From Hemerocallis citrina (taxonomy: Eukaryota; Streptophyta; Magnoliopsida; Asparagales; Asphodelaceae): 64,000 nt of DNA. Under the pieces are notes generated by a model. It saw only the letters and a list, made by a program, of their open reading frames with translations. It did not search any database and was not told the origin of the DNA. This document shows positions 21,815 to 33,730 of this stretch, one piece after another. The stretch spans positions 309,791,724 to 309,855,723 of the forward strand of contig CM030361.1 of assembly GCA_017893485.1 (NCBI GenBank), in the 5' to 3' direction. Made by a program: the position numbers and the translations under genes. Numbering within the stretch: the stretch's first letter is position 1; every line of letters starts with the position of its first letter.

Positions 21815-22185
21815 TGAGTAATGTGAGCCTCATACAAAGCGATTAAATTTACTTGGTGGGACCCTCATGGAAAATCCACTCTGTCCATAATGTTTATCAT
21901 ACCAATGAATGTATGTGTAGAAAAAATCAAGTGGTTTGGAGGTCATTCACTCATGCATCATGAGGATCCAATTTGTGGTTCGATTTGTATTACTATTGAA
22001 ATCATTCATTTTTCAACCACATGATGCATGGATGAATGACCTCCAATCCACTTGATTTTTTCTACACATACATCCATTAGCATGATAAAGATGATGGATG
22101 AAGTGAATTTTTCATAAGGTTCTCACAAAGTGAGTATAATCACTTTGATTGAGAAAAATTTCCTCATACTCTATATGAGGTTCAC
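21815..22185. mobile_element. Long-hairpin foldback MITE
   Basis: Left arm (about 21815-21960) and right arm (about 22020-22185) are inverted copies; the inner part is strongest, with ATGTATGTGTAGAAAAAATC at 21910-21929 mirrored at about 22053-22072. No coding sequence. Outer edges and TSD are unclear, so the family is not assigned. Confidence 0.6.
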
Positions 22186-22889
22186 TTTTATCATAAATCT
22201 TATACTAATAGGAGAGAGAGGGTATACCCCCTCTTTCCTTTCTTTATTTTGAAATAGAGAAAGAAAAGAAAAAGTAGAGATTCCTATTTAACCAACACGT
22301 GTGCTACACACGATTTTATTAAAAATTCAAAACAAAATAAAACCCCAATCCCTCAAACATAGCATTTCTCCACCCACATTCTCAATCTCACTAAATCTCA
22401 AGTCTCTTCCCAAACTCATCCCCATCTCCTAACTTAGAATTAGATTTTTAAGCAAACACAATTCATAAAATTATTTTTATATGATTTTCTTAGTCTATCA
22501 TCTTTGCCCTAACCTGTGCTATAATGCATGCTTTACAATGTATAATTTATTTACTGAATGTAAATGATGTTATAATATACATGTTAACATAAATTAGTTG
22601 AATTTATGATATTTTTTCATTGCATGCTTTTTTTAAGTTTAGTAATATTTAATTGTATAACATTATGGTTTGACAGTTATTCTCTAAATTATCTGCTTAT
22701 ATGAGGATTATAATAAAGATTTGGGTAATTACGGTATGGATAATGTTTATAAGTTTCTCCCAATTTTCTAACGCTTTTTTAGAGTTTATATAATTTTATA
22801 ATTCCCTTAAAACTATTTTAGGCTGAACAATTTGCACAGGATAATACTAGTGTGTGTGTATATATATATAGAGTAGCAGTCTAATGAGA
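22186..22889. other. AT-rich interval without recognised features
   Basis: No gene. A TG/TA dinucleotide run lies at about 22850-22872. One purine-rich stretch at 22208-22280. Confidence 0.5.
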
Positions 22890-23300
22890 ACAGTTCTCAC
22901 AAAATATAGAATATATATATCATCTAAGTATAAAAACATATATGAAAACTTGTATTTTATATGGAAAAATGCTCATTTAGTAAATAAGCAATTGATGATG
23001 TGACATAAATGTGATTGGAAAATTTTTAAGAGTAATGCTTTAGCCACTACCAATTTCACTACCATTTCCTTCACTACCTTAGGTGGCATACTTCTATTGG
23101 AGAGTTCTCCCACCTACTCTATCATCCCCTACCTATTGGAGTGTGCCACCTAAGGTAGTGAAGAGAAATGTAGTGAAATTGGTAGTGCCTTTAGCATTAC
23201 TCAATTTTTAAAAGGGTTAGTTGTCCAATGTATTACATGCATGACACATAATCCATTACTTATTTACTAGATGAGCAAGTTGTTCATATCCTTTTTACCA
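22890..23300. mobile_element. Outer inverted-repeat element hosting a nested MITE
   Basis: GCTCATTTAGTAAATAAGCA (22971-22990) and its imperfect complement (about 23255-23275) continue inward on both sides up to the inner MITE at 23030-23203. The structure is a diverged foldback element opened by the inner insertion. The outer edges are approximate. Confidence 0.45.
23030..23203. mobile_element. Foldback MITE, MULE-like by 9-bp TSD
   Basis: 174 bp with about 70-bp inverted repeats (GAGTAATGCTTTAGCCACTA at the left, complement of GAGTAATGCTAAAGGCACTA at the right). Perfect 9-bp duplication AATTTTTAA (23021-23029 and 23204-23212) fits Mutator-like transposition. Confidence 0.8.
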
Positions 23301-24049
23301 ATTTTATATATTTTTAATATTTTACGTCAATCCATACATCCATTCGAGAGAAATTTTAATTAAAAGTCGGAACCTAAACAGGTCCTACCGTACATAAGCC
23401 AAATCTAGACTCACTTGACATGAATATATACTTGTCCCTATATCATGAATATATGGACAAGAAGTTGAAGCTAGTACATTGACCAAAGTTTGGTTAATGG
23501 AGCCTTCTCTTACATTCCTATCATAGTTTAATCTCAGAGCAGTTGTGGAAAGAGCTAGAATCCTTGCATCACAAGTATAAGGCCTCTTAATTTCCATCTT
23601 CATTCGATCCTCAGTTTCGAATTCAATTGTAAATTATTATGGATAGTTAAGTTGAAAAGACATGCATTGAGCTAACTTTCAATATTGCATACCTTTGATA
23701 ATCCACTTCTATTTCTCTTCATATTTTATTCTCTTTAGATATTGTTTGTCTTCGCTTAAATACTCATTGTTTGATTAGGACATGATGTCTCTCTTATACT
23801 TCTGAATAGTTCTAACTTATTGTATGATTTTTCCACAAGAGACAAAATTCAATCAACTGTGTATGTGACAGCCTTAAGTTCCTTGTGCTACCAAAATTCC
23901 TCTCTTCACACTCCATACAGTCAACAATCCCCCACTTGTTATTTTAGTTTTCAACAGTTGGAAAAAGATATATATCAAAGGTGGAGCCAGCAAAATTGTT
24001 AGTTTTATCTTTGTTATTAAACCTTTTTTGTTTTAATTAAGGTTGTAGG
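23301..24049. other. Interval without recognised features
   Basis: No convincing gene or repeat. Short open frames at 23385-23603 (minus) and 23820-24002 (plus) have no family resemblance. Confidence 0.5.
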
Positions 24050-24712
24050 TGGGAGAAATTATGCGCCGGATCTTATTGAGTTTTTAATACAATTTGTAGA
24101 TCAGACCAAATACACAAAGTACATAATATTTGTTCCGATTTGAGCAAGTCCTAATTCGGAAGAGAAAAACAGAGATTATTTAACTAGAGAAGATAAGAGT
24201 TACAAATGTCACCACGACCATCTCTCAAGCCTAACTAGAAATACTTGATGTTTACAATGGAGAATTCACTCACCTTTCACATAAAGTACTATGTTCTTCT
24301 ATTCGGCACTCAATAGAATCATATTGATCTTTGAGCCGTTATGATCTAGAAAAAACCCTAACTTGCTATTCTTTATACAATAACCATCAAATATTCCTGT
24401 AGAGATAACCATACAATGAGATCCTTACGATCTAACTTGAAGAACAAGTCGAACTTAAATCGAACCCCTAAGACCCGAACCCTAATTGCAAACAGCTGCA
24501 ACACGGTCAACTGCCCAACGTGGCGGTCGGCCACAATTGACCAAAGTCATTCCAGAGTGTCTAGGTGGTTGACCGCCCAATGTGCAGTCGTCCTCCAATT
24601 GGCTCCCAGCCTGCTGCTTTGCTGCCTCTTGCTCCCAATCGTCACGATTCCTTTCGCCATTTTTTCGTCTTCTCTTCACACTGAATATAGCATGCAAGAC
24701 ACAATCCCAATA
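24050..24712 (-). repeat. 3' LTR (subfamily X), minus-strand Copia
   Basis: About 663 bp; reverse complement aligns end to end with 4952-5652 (start TATTGGGATTGTGTC at 24712). A polypurine tract immediately upstream on the minus strand marks it as a 3' LTR. Confidence 0.8.
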
Positions 24713-25137
24713 ATCTCCACCATGAATTACAAACTCATAAATCCCCACATGTGTGACTAATAGCTACTAGACTCTTTCATTCTCCTCTTGTAAACAAATC
24801 CAGTTCAGTGGCTTTTTCTGCTAGTTAAATCTATCTCCTCCTTTATTTTTTCAATTAGTATGTTCCTCAAAGGCACACCCCATTAGGGGTTAACATGGAG
24901 ACATCACCCTCCGCACGAACTCCTCCTACCTCGAGGCTCTCTCCAACTCTCGACGATATCTGAATTTCATGGTCTCACTTTTATGATTCTAGTGGCGGCA
25001 TACTAGATAATGTACTGGGAACAATAGGCAATAAAACACCGGCCGAGTTTTTCCTTTACCACAAAGCTTACAGAGGTTTTGGTGAATACCCCTTATTTCT
25101 TTCATCACCTTACGACGACCTTTCCAAACTGATAGAA
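24713..25137 (-). pseudogene. 3' internal remnant of the minus-strand Copia element
   Basis: The minus strand begins next to a protease-tail-like segment (FGKVVVR-type sequence near 25130-25100 matching 7940-7990) and continues as non-coding DNA collinear with 13370-13686, including a conserved GGTGGGAGTTCGTGC-like block near 24905-24930. Like the other copies it goes from the protease region directly to the polypurine tract without integrase or RT. Confidence 0.6.
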
Positions 25138-25919
25138 TGTAGAACCCCATATTTTCAAATATTATTTTAAATATTTGAAAATGAATTAAAAGTATTTTCT
25201 GGAATTTAATAAATATTTCCTAAAGATTTATCTTTTTACACGTGCGAAACACGTACAAATATATTTGGTATAAATAACCAATTTTATATTTTTAGTAAAT
25301 TCTCCTAATTATAATGGAGTATATTCTAAATTTTGGAATTTTTCTGAGTAGAGAAACTATTTTTATAAATATCTCGAAAGAGAGGGACTTTTATGTAAAA
25401 GTCGTTTAGATCTTAAATAAATTATGAAAATTTATTTTTACTGATATTTTGGTTCTCCATGGTTATCATTTGAATTTAAATATATTTAGATTTTATTTAA
25501 AGTCGATTTGGTGAAGATTTAAACAAAAAGGGTGTTTTTGCAAATATGGAATTCATGTAGAATTTTGTGCAAATATTTTTCTGGAAAGTAAAAGTCAAAT
25601 ATTTTGATTGGAAAATATAATATGTATTATTAGATATTATTTCTGATTTTTTTGGATTTTTATGAATATTTTATGATGTATTTGTAAATATTACAAAAGG
25701 GAAGGCTTTTGTGCAAAATCGCCACCCTGAGTTGTAAATTCGAATTTTTCTTGTTTACTGGGCTGCTCGGGATTGTTGGACAACTCAGTGATAAAATATT
25801 TGATTTGGTTTTGATTTAGTTAATCTATTTTAACTAAGTAAGGGTTATATATGTAAGTTTATATTTTGGGAGGACTATTTTGCAAATGTATTTCTAAAAC
25901 CCTAAACCCTTATTTCCGG

Positions 25920-25935
25920 CCTGTATAAAAGAGGG
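25920..25935 (+). promoter_or_regulatory. TATA box of the giant LTR
   Basis: CCTGTATAAAAGAGG, a good plant TATA box about 785 bp into the LTR. Solo LTR B has TATAAATAC at about 44580 and solo LTR A CTATAAATAG (complement of 11377-11386) at similar distances from the LTR start. Confidence 0.65.
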
Positions 25936-27270
25936 TGTGCAGCCGTCATTCACTGCACAACACAAGTTTTATTATATCTTTTATTTTCTTGGTGATTGAA
26001 GAGGATGATTTTGGATCTCACAAAAGAGGGACTTTCTTGTTGGATCTCTTCATTTCTAAGGTGAGTGATATGAACTTTATTTTGTGGTTTGATTTATGTG
26101 AACGATTGTTTTGTTGTTTGTTGACATGCTTGTTTATTTAGTGTATTTCGTATGAGAATGATGTGATGGTTATTGTTGTATTATGTATGTGAAATCTATG
26201 AACGTTTAGTAGATCTTAATTGATGAATTCTTTATTGCTTGAAAACATGTTTAAGATTTGAGTATGATTATGATAATAAGGGATCGGATGGATGAACATC
26301 TGGATCTCGTGAATACAAATCAGATTCGGTTTTGAGTTGTGGAAGATATTGAGTATTGAGAAATCCTAATGGAAGAATTAGGAGTTAAGAACATGAGAAT
26401 TTAGTTTTGAGATATTGGTTGATTTGAGGAAATGTAACCAAACCGAGGATACTTTGAGATTGTTGTTTTATTTGAGTACAAATTATTTTAGTAAACAATG
26501 ATTGCTTTGGAAAATCCTAATTTTGATTACCATATACAACCAAAACTAGGCAGTCTGTAGGCCGACAGTCGACTGACAGACCATTCAGTCGACTGATACG
26601 TCCCGGCTGTTGTGTCTTTAGTTCTTGAAAATTCGTTTTGGACAGTCGACTTAGACCATTTTCAGTTGACTGGTGTCCCCAGATCACTTTTAAAGATACT
26701 GTAGTTTTCTCTCTGGTAGGTCGACCTATGACTTTTAAGTCGACTTACAACACTTAGCATATTTTCTTAAAGAAAGGTTGGAATTTTCTCTGGATAGTCG
26801 ACCTATACTAATAACAGTCGACTTCTACTATACTTAGACTTATTTTTCGAAAATTACTGGATTTTCACTCTGGACAGTCGACTGGTGACCTTTTGCAGTC
26901 GACTGGTCCTGATACTTTTCTAAGGTACTTCGATGTTCTTTAAACGACTATTTCTTTAAATGTTTTGGATCTATAACCTACCCTTATAAATACTATTCTT
27001 CTATAGAATATACGTTTTCAATATATTATGGATGGATTTGAATTATGGAATTTATTAAAGACTTGAGTTTTTTCGAGTGGAGAGATGTCTCCCTTGATCA
27101 TTTGACGATGGAATAGTGAGTTATGGTCATATTGAGGTATCTAGGAGTTGAGTGGGAGTTCTGCGAACCAGCAGGATACGCTAACTCTAGAGATATGGAT
27201 TTTTGGTGTATTTGATAATAATCGACGAAAGTATAGACTCATAATTTGTTAGTCCAACTAGAGAGATATT

Positions 27271-27810
27271 TAGATGTTCGCGTGTCGAGAGTCTACAGGT
27301 CTATTCACGGAGCATGCAGGGTGCATTTGCGTGTCGAGGGTCGGCAGACCAATTCACGGAATGTATCGGGTGTATCTGCACGTCGAGGATCTTGAAGGCC
27401 TATTCGTGGGGTACATAATATTTAGATGTTCGCGTGTCGAGAGTCTGCGGGCCTATTCACGAAGCATGCAGGATGCATTTGCGTGTCGAGGGTCGGCAGA
27501 CCTATTCACCGAATGTATCGGGTGTATCTGCACGTCGAGGGTCTTGAAGGCCTATTCGTGGGGTACATAATATTTAGATGTTTGCGTGTCGAGGGTCTAC
27601 GGGTCTATTCACGGAGCATGCAGGATGCATTTGCATATCGAGGGTCGGCAGACCTATTCACGGAATGTATCGGGTGTATCGGCACGTCGAGGGTCTTGCA
27701 AGCCTATTCGTGGGGTACACGGCAGGGAGATGATTCTCCGGTTGTTGTTATTGAGTTATCTTACTTGATGCTTGCGTGTCGAGGGCGGTGATGCCTATTC
27801 GCGGAGTATT
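27271..27810 (+). repeat. 152-bp higher-order tandem repeat in the giant LTR
   Basis: TAGATGTTCGCG or its variant recurs at 27271, 27423 and 27575 (period 152). Each 152-bp unit consists of three related monomers of about 50 bp, each with GTCGAG(G)(A/G)TC followed by a (T/A)ATTC(A/G)(C/T)GG motif. A partial fourth unit begins near 27774. The frames that stay open here are by-products of the periodicity. Confidence 0.9.
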
Positions 27811-28647
27811 ATGAATCTTGGTTCCTATCACCGTAGTGGGGTTAATTGCATATGAAATTGTGTTTTCTTGACTTGGTTTTATGCTTGTGTTTCCAGTTTT
27901 CCTACACTTGACACTTAGACTAGATTCACTTGTTGTTTTCATTCCATGATGTTTTCATGCGTTACATCTTTCGTTATTTCTCATCCATTTATCCTTGTTG
28001 TTAATACATGCTGTTGATGACTTTATGTTTTATGATTAAATTATGTTGTTTTGTTTTTATATCACTCACACCATTTATGGCTGACCCCTTTAGTTTGGGG
28101 GTTAGGGATCATCTTTAGCCTCATGTGTTACATGTTGTTGCTTAGAGTTTGGAGGCTTGGATGCTTGAGATAGATTTGAGTTAAACTGATGTAATAGAGC
28201 TTTGTGTAAAAATTTGTAAAGAGGTGTTGTAGAAAGAAGAGTTGTAATTCAAAGTGTTTGTATTTCCGCTGTGTTTGAAAAAGATTGTTGTATTAAAAGT
28301 TTGGAATAAAATTATTCGTGTTTTTGGGCTATGTGTACTATTACATTGAAGTTGATGCTGGGATTGTGCCACGTATTTTCTAAGATATTATATTAGAAAT
28401 TCGGGGTGCTACAGATTGGTATCAGAGCATGCTTCAATAGTAATAATAGACATAGTATGAAAACCAACCTAGGTGTGGACACTAGAGAGTGAGTACCTAG
28501 GTGTGGACATCAGAGTGTGAGTATCATATTGAATTAAAACATGATGTTTTGGTTTAGGGTATGGTTGAGGTTTTGCCATAGGTTATGGTTGTGAATGTGA
28601 AATGTGTGGTGATGCTCTAACTTTTTCCTCATTTTGCAGTATTCAGT

Positions 28648-29651
28648 ATGGTTGCACCCAAGCCCAGGAATGGTGGTAACAATGATGATGGATCTGGAAG
28701 TTCTCGAGGAACTGGAATTGATCTCGAGGCCGAATTTGCCAAGGTGTATCAGACTTTGAATGCGCTAATGACATTTAATTTGGCGCAGAATCAGAACCAG
28801 CAGCAAAATCTTGGAGCTGGACCGGGATTGGTTAACGCCGATCCTATCAAGCAGATAGAGTCTTTTAAGCGGATGAGGCCGCCAGTCTTTGAAGGACAAT
28901 CGGATCCAAGCAAGGCTGACGATTGGATTAGAAGGATGGAGACAATCTTTGTGGTCTCGGAAACTCCGGCAGCCAACAAGGTGAAGTTGGCCACAATGCA
29001 ACTGAAAAAGGACGCTGGTGTTTGGTGGGAATCGTTGAAGAGGACTTTGGGAGACCAGCCGATGACTTGGGAAGCTTTTTTAGAGGAATTCAGGGATCGC
29101 TTCTTTCCCCTAGATATCCAGGAGAAGAAGGCGACAGAGTTCCTGAATCTACAATAGGGCAGCATGACCGTGCGAGAGCATGAGACCAAGTTTGCTCAGC
29201 TGTCAAGGTATGCACCAGAGTTAATTGCTGACGAGGCGAAGAAGGCCAAGAAGTTTGAGCAGGGCTTGAAGCCAGACTTGAGGTCGAGATTGATCCCGTT
29301 GGGCATAAGGAGGTTCGACAAGCTGGTCAGAAGAGCAGCAATGACAGAGAAAGACATGGACCAGTTTCAGAAGAAGCAAGAGACCTGGAACAAGAAAAAG
29401 AGGCCAGCAGATGATCAGGATGGGAAGGAATTTCTAAGTTCAGTGGGCCAGTGCAAAAGGCGCCCGCAGTTCAGGGTGCGACTTGTTTCAACTGTGGAGA
29501 GACAGGTCATTATCAAGCAGTATGCACCAAACCTCGGAAGGCGTGTTATCATTGTGATCGTGAAGGGCATATTCGACCAAAATGTCTGCAGCTGAAGAAA
29601 GATAGTTCAGGGAAAGGTAAGGATCTGAAGAGGGGCGAGAGTCCGCATTGA
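28648..29651 (+). pseudogene. Gypsy gag with two zinc knuckles (broken)
   Basis: ATG 28648 opens a gag of the retrotrans_gag type: FKRMRPPVFEGQSDP, then KADDWIRRMETIF and WWESLKRTLG, the capsid core. An in-frame TAG (29155-29157) follows LNLQ; the same frame continues (29158-29440), then a one-base shift leads into a second frame containing CFNCGETGHYQAVC and CYHCDREGHIRPKC, two CCHC knuckles, ending at 29651. With one stop and one frameshift it needs two repairs to be whole. No protease or RT follows, unlike autonomous Gypsy elements. Family assignment to chromovirus-like Gypsy rests on gag similarity and LTR length only. Confidence 0.8.
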
Positions 29652-30258
29652 CTGAGGATGCAGATAACTCAGAAATGTGACTCGTGTGTGCAAGAATTTT
29701 GAAATTTATTCTTTTGTATTAAGTAAAACTTTTATTTAGGGAATAATTGAAGATTGAGTATTTTTCTTCATGTAATAAGATTTATTTGGATTAATGGAAT
29801 AAAAACAAAGTTTTAGTTGATATTGTTTTTTTGCATACATTGAGTCGCCCAAATTCTTGTTAATCTTAGATGTGGAGCTTAAGGTGTTTCCAGGCAAGAT
29901 CTTGAGGTGGCTTTCCCTTGTCATGTCCTTTCTAAGGAGGGAGTGGCCACTGATTCTTGGAAGGATGAAGTAGATTGTGGAAGATCAGAGTTGGATGCAG
30001 GAGTTCATAGGTGGTTGCGGCATGACTTCCAATGGCAAGTTATCAGAGTTGCGCAGCGGAAGTTTGATTTTTTGAATTCTTTGCATGATTGTGTTTCTTC
30101 TGAATGTTTGTATTTCTTTTGTTGGAATGCATTCTTTCGTGTGATTGTATTTCTTTAAGTTATATTTCTATCTATGAGTTTTCATTCCTTGTTGGCGTGG
30201 TTGTTTGAATCCCATTAGCAGTAGTTCTGAGGACAGAACTCTTCTAAGGAGGGAGTGA
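29652..30258 (+). other. Non-coding 3' part of the gag-only element
   Basis: AT-rich DNA where pol would be expected. CTAAGGAGGGAGTG occurs twice, at about 29930-29943 and 30244-30257; the second directly precedes the 3' LTR and is the polypurine tract, the first looks like a decayed or duplicated one. Confidence 0.65.
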
Positions 30259-30392
30259 TGTAGAACCCCGTATTTTCAAATATTATTTTAAATATTTGAA
30301 AATGAATTAAAATGATTTTCTGGAATTTAATAAATATTTCCTAAAGATTTATCTTTTTACACGTGCGAAACACGTGCAAATATATTTGGTAT
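30259..30392 (+). repeat. 3' LTR start of the gag-only element (left of the insertion)
   Basis: Nearly identical to 25138-25270. It includes the first copy of the GGTAT duplication (30388-30392) made by the Tat element; the right remainder is 41045-41104. Confidence 0.88.
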
Positions 30393-30983
30393 TGTTACCG
30401 CTGATTTCGGTGTGGGGAAAAACAGATGAGATTTGTGAGTTCGAGAAAAACCTGAACAGCGGATCCAAGCCTTCTGATTCCTGCCGCTACCTGCAAGGAA
30501 GTGCGAAACACCGGGGTTGATTCCGGCGACGCACCTTCCGACGCTCTTGTCAGTAATCAGTGATGATTAAGAAAGAGCTTTAAGGTGGAAAAAGAGTGAT
30601 TACCTGGTCACAGTGGTAGGGGGGAGGTATTTATAGTCGCCATAGGAATGATTAGGGGCCTGATTCCCTGTGTAACTGTCAGGAGTAAAATCCTCACAGT
30701 CTGTTTTAGGAAAATAATCCCTGATTCCCGGTGAGAGCAAATCAGGCCCGTTGACTTGGTCAAATCAGTGATCCTGATTTGCCTCTTATTGGTCTGGGTT
30801 CGCCTCGGGTCGGGACCCGTACCCAATTGGAGTGGATCCGTTTGTGGGTTATTGGATCTATGAGAAGGAGATCCAGTACCCGTTTCGGACCCGTTTGTAT
30901 GTGAAATTACCGTTTTACCCCGAGCTTTGAGATTCGCGCCCAGTCTGGACGGTTCCGATTTAACCCCATTTTTAGCCATATCA
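30393..30983 (-). repeat. 3' LTR of the complete Tat element
   Basis: 591 bp, minus orientation, with a TATA box CTATAAATACC (complement of about 30635-30645). Confidence 0.9.
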
Positions 30984-31429
30984 CGAGTCCCCCACTCCTA
31001 AAGACTAAGTGTGATCAGCCTTTGAGGAGTAGTTTAACTGTTTTAGTGGCTAGTGGAGTTGTATCGGAGTCCGAATGGAGGATTTTGAACCTCGAAGGGG
31101 GTAGTGAGGTGATTTTTGAAGAAGTGAGCTGTCCTGAAGCCTTGTTGAACATCCAACGGTTTTTATCTATTTTTTCGGATTATTTATTTATTTAATTTTG
31201 CGATGCATTAACCAATTGTTCGAGGGCCTTAACCGTATATTTTAGGCAATAATTGTTCATTCAGGGGCTTAAAAATATTCCCCTGAATTTATAATTATTT
31301 CCTAGAATTTTTAGTTAATTTTCCCGAATTTTTGGTAATTTTTCGCAATTTTTAAATAAATAAAACAATTTAAATAAATAAAAATCGAATTTTAAATACC
31401 AATTATTGGCGTGGCGCAATCTGGACCTT

Positions 31430-32110
31430 TGATCAGGGTCGAGCGCGAATTTCTGGGAGATCTGGCGGTCGTTATCGCTCGGCAGCCTTTTTTTCCGTTT
31501 GCGAGCTCGGAATGGCACTTGCTCAGCAGCCGACCGGAGGCAGGGGGGTTCGGCGAACCGAGCGACGTGGCGTAATCTGAGCCGTCGAATGATGGCGCAT
31601 CTCCCAAGAAAATGCTATCTTGTCTTTTAGCGTGCGTGGCGCGATCTGGACCGTTCATCATCAGAAGCATGGATTTCTGAGAGATCCAATGGTCGTAGTT
31701 GCTCGGTGGCTTTTTTCTCCGTTTGCAGGATAGGAAAGGCACTTGCTCGGCAGCCGACCGAAGGCATGGGGTTTCGGCAGTCCGAGCGACGTGGCGCAAT
31801 CTGAGCCGTCGGATGACATGGAGCGAGTGTAGGCTCGGAAAGGCACTTGCTCGGCAGCCGACCAAAGGATTGGGGTTTCGGCAGTCCGAGCGACGTGGCG
31901 CAATCTGAGCCGTCGGATGATGGCGCGCATCTCGAGACGGGCACATTTCTCAAGAAAACACTATCTTGTCATTTAGTGTCCTCGGCAAGATCTGGGCCGT
32001 CTGATCGAGATCCTACACGAAAGTTGAGGAGAAAGTGAGTTTTCTCCGTTTGCAGGATCGAAAAGGCACTTGCTCGGCATCCGACCGAAGGATTGGGGGT
32101 GTGGTAATCC
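31430..32110. repeat. Variable-spacing repeat modules (about 100-230 bp)
   Basis: Four copies of a module with TTTCTCCGTTTGCAGG, GGCACTTGCTCGGCAGCCGA and CGTGGCGCAATCTGAGCCGT (starting near 31485, 31708, 31829, 32038); a fifth is at 33350-33590. A segment with AAGAAAA(T/C)(G/A)CTATCTTGTC is present in only some copies. Confidence 0.8.
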
Positions 32111-32387
32111 GAGCGTAGAAGCACGTTCCGAGCCGTAGAGGGGGGAACGGATTCCGATACGGTTTAGTTTTCAAGGGCATTAATGGAGTCCCAGGATTCG
32201 TGCGGCGTTCCATCTTCCCGGGGTCATTAAGACATGGCGCCCCCTAATTAATGCATGGCGTTTCAACTTCCGAGGGCCATAATGGCGAGTTTTTGGAGGG
32301 TGATTATAAGTACCGCATTCCCCTTGTCATTTCAGTCGCAACAATGTAGAGTTTGAGACCTCGGAGGTATCTGCCTTGGGTGGTTGC

Positions 32388-33010
32388 TCTTCGGCTATGG
32401 TCTTCTCCTGGCTCTGACGGCCCCAATGCGGATGTCAGGGTCGGGGAAGACCATAGCAGAGGGGGTGACGACTGGAGTCAAGGCGGACGCCCGTCTTGAG
32501 TAATTTTATCCTCGAGGTTCGAGGGGGTGGCTACTCTTTTGCCTTGTTCTTCTCCCGATCCTGACGGCTCCGAAGCGGGTGTCAGGGTCAGGGGAGAACA
32601 GGGCAGAAGTGGTGACGTCCGTAGTCCGAACCCGTGAGGCGAATTGCTTTAGAAGGACGGGTGGTCGTTCTTCCGCCAAAATCTTCTCCTGACTCTGACG
32701 GCCCGGGTGGAGGTGTCAGGGTCAGGGGAGATTTTGGCAGAAGGGTTGACTACCGAAGTCCAGATCCGAGGGGCGGTGTGTCTCGGTAGGACGGGTGGTC
32801 GTTCTTCCACCATGATCTTCTCCCGATTCTGACTGCCCCGATGTGGGTGTCAGGGTCGGGGGAGATCATGGTAGAAGAGGTGATGACCCAAGTCCGGATC
32901 CGAGGGAAGAGTTTGCTCCGGAAGGACGGGTGATCGTTCTTCCACCGTGATCTTCTCCCGATTCTGACTGCCCCGATGTGGGTGTTAGGGTCAGGGAAGA
33001 TCATGGTAGA
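32388..33010. repeat. Five hairpin-forming repeats with compensatory stem changes
   Basis: Hairpin cores at about 32393-32457, 32540-32604, 32674-32740, 32808-32873 and 32942-33008. Each has a 5' arm with CTTCTCC, a CTGAC, a G/C-rich loop, GTCAGGGTC, and a complementary 3' arm. The outer stem varies between copies (GCTATGGTC, GCCTTGTTC, GCCAAAATC, ACCATGATC, ACCGTGATC) and the partner strand changes with it (GACCATAGC, GAACAGGGC, GATTTTGGC, GATCATGGT, GATCATGGT). Confidence 0.85.
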
Positions 33011-33730
33011 AGAGGTGATGACCCAAGTCCGGATCCAAGGGACTGCAACTTCAGAATGATGGGTCTCTTCCGATCTCTGTCTTCCTTCCGGGCTGATGGC
33101 TTTGATGGTTGTCAGCTCGGAGGAGTTAGAGATGGGAGGCGTGCCGATCTGCTTTTGACCGGGCCCCGTGGGTCGGCGGTTTCTCTCTAATTCCTGAGCA
33201 ATTTGTGGCTTCGGCTCTGAGGTCGGAGGCTTTGTTTTGCTCACGGGTGAGAGAGATGCCGACCGAGACCTGGGGCCGGGGGGGCTCGCCGAGGGCGGTG
33301 CCTTAAAACTTTGAATCTAAATTTTTTCTGGCTTCTTCAGACAGAGATGGGACGTCTGAGGGCACGGTTGTCCGAGCATTGTGGCGCAATCTGAGCCGTC
33401 AGATGGTGTGAAGAATCTCGAGACGGGCTCAGTTCTCAAGAAAACGCTATCTTGTCGTTTAGCATCGCTGGCAAGTTCTGGGCCGTCTGATCATGATCCT
33501 ACATGAAAGTTGAGGAGAAAGTGAGTTTTCTCCGTTTGCAGGCTCGGAATGGCACTTGCTCGGCAGCCGACTGGAGGCAGCATGGTTTGACCCTTCTTCT
33601 TGGTTCTTTCGTCTCCGTGACAAGATGGCTCGGATTGTGGTGCCGAATAGTGCTTCGGTCTCCTTCTTCTTGCGAAGTCGAGGGTTGAGCTGAGCTCTTT
33701 TCCATGGTAAGACTCGCCGGTCATAGCGAG

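Larger units (their letters stand above)
25138..28413 (+). repeat. Giant 5' LTR (3276 bp) of the gag-only element
   Basis: TGTAGAACCCC...GGGGTGCTACA, ending three bases before the primer site. The TATA box TATAAAA is at 25924-25930. GTCGAC-rich DNA lies at 26566-26905 and a tandem repeat at 27271-27810. Its termini and layout parallel solo LTRs A and B. Confidence 0.88.

Noticed and set aside
27271..27810. CRISPR-like array
   Set aside because: Repeats are contiguous with no unique spacers, in a plant LTR.
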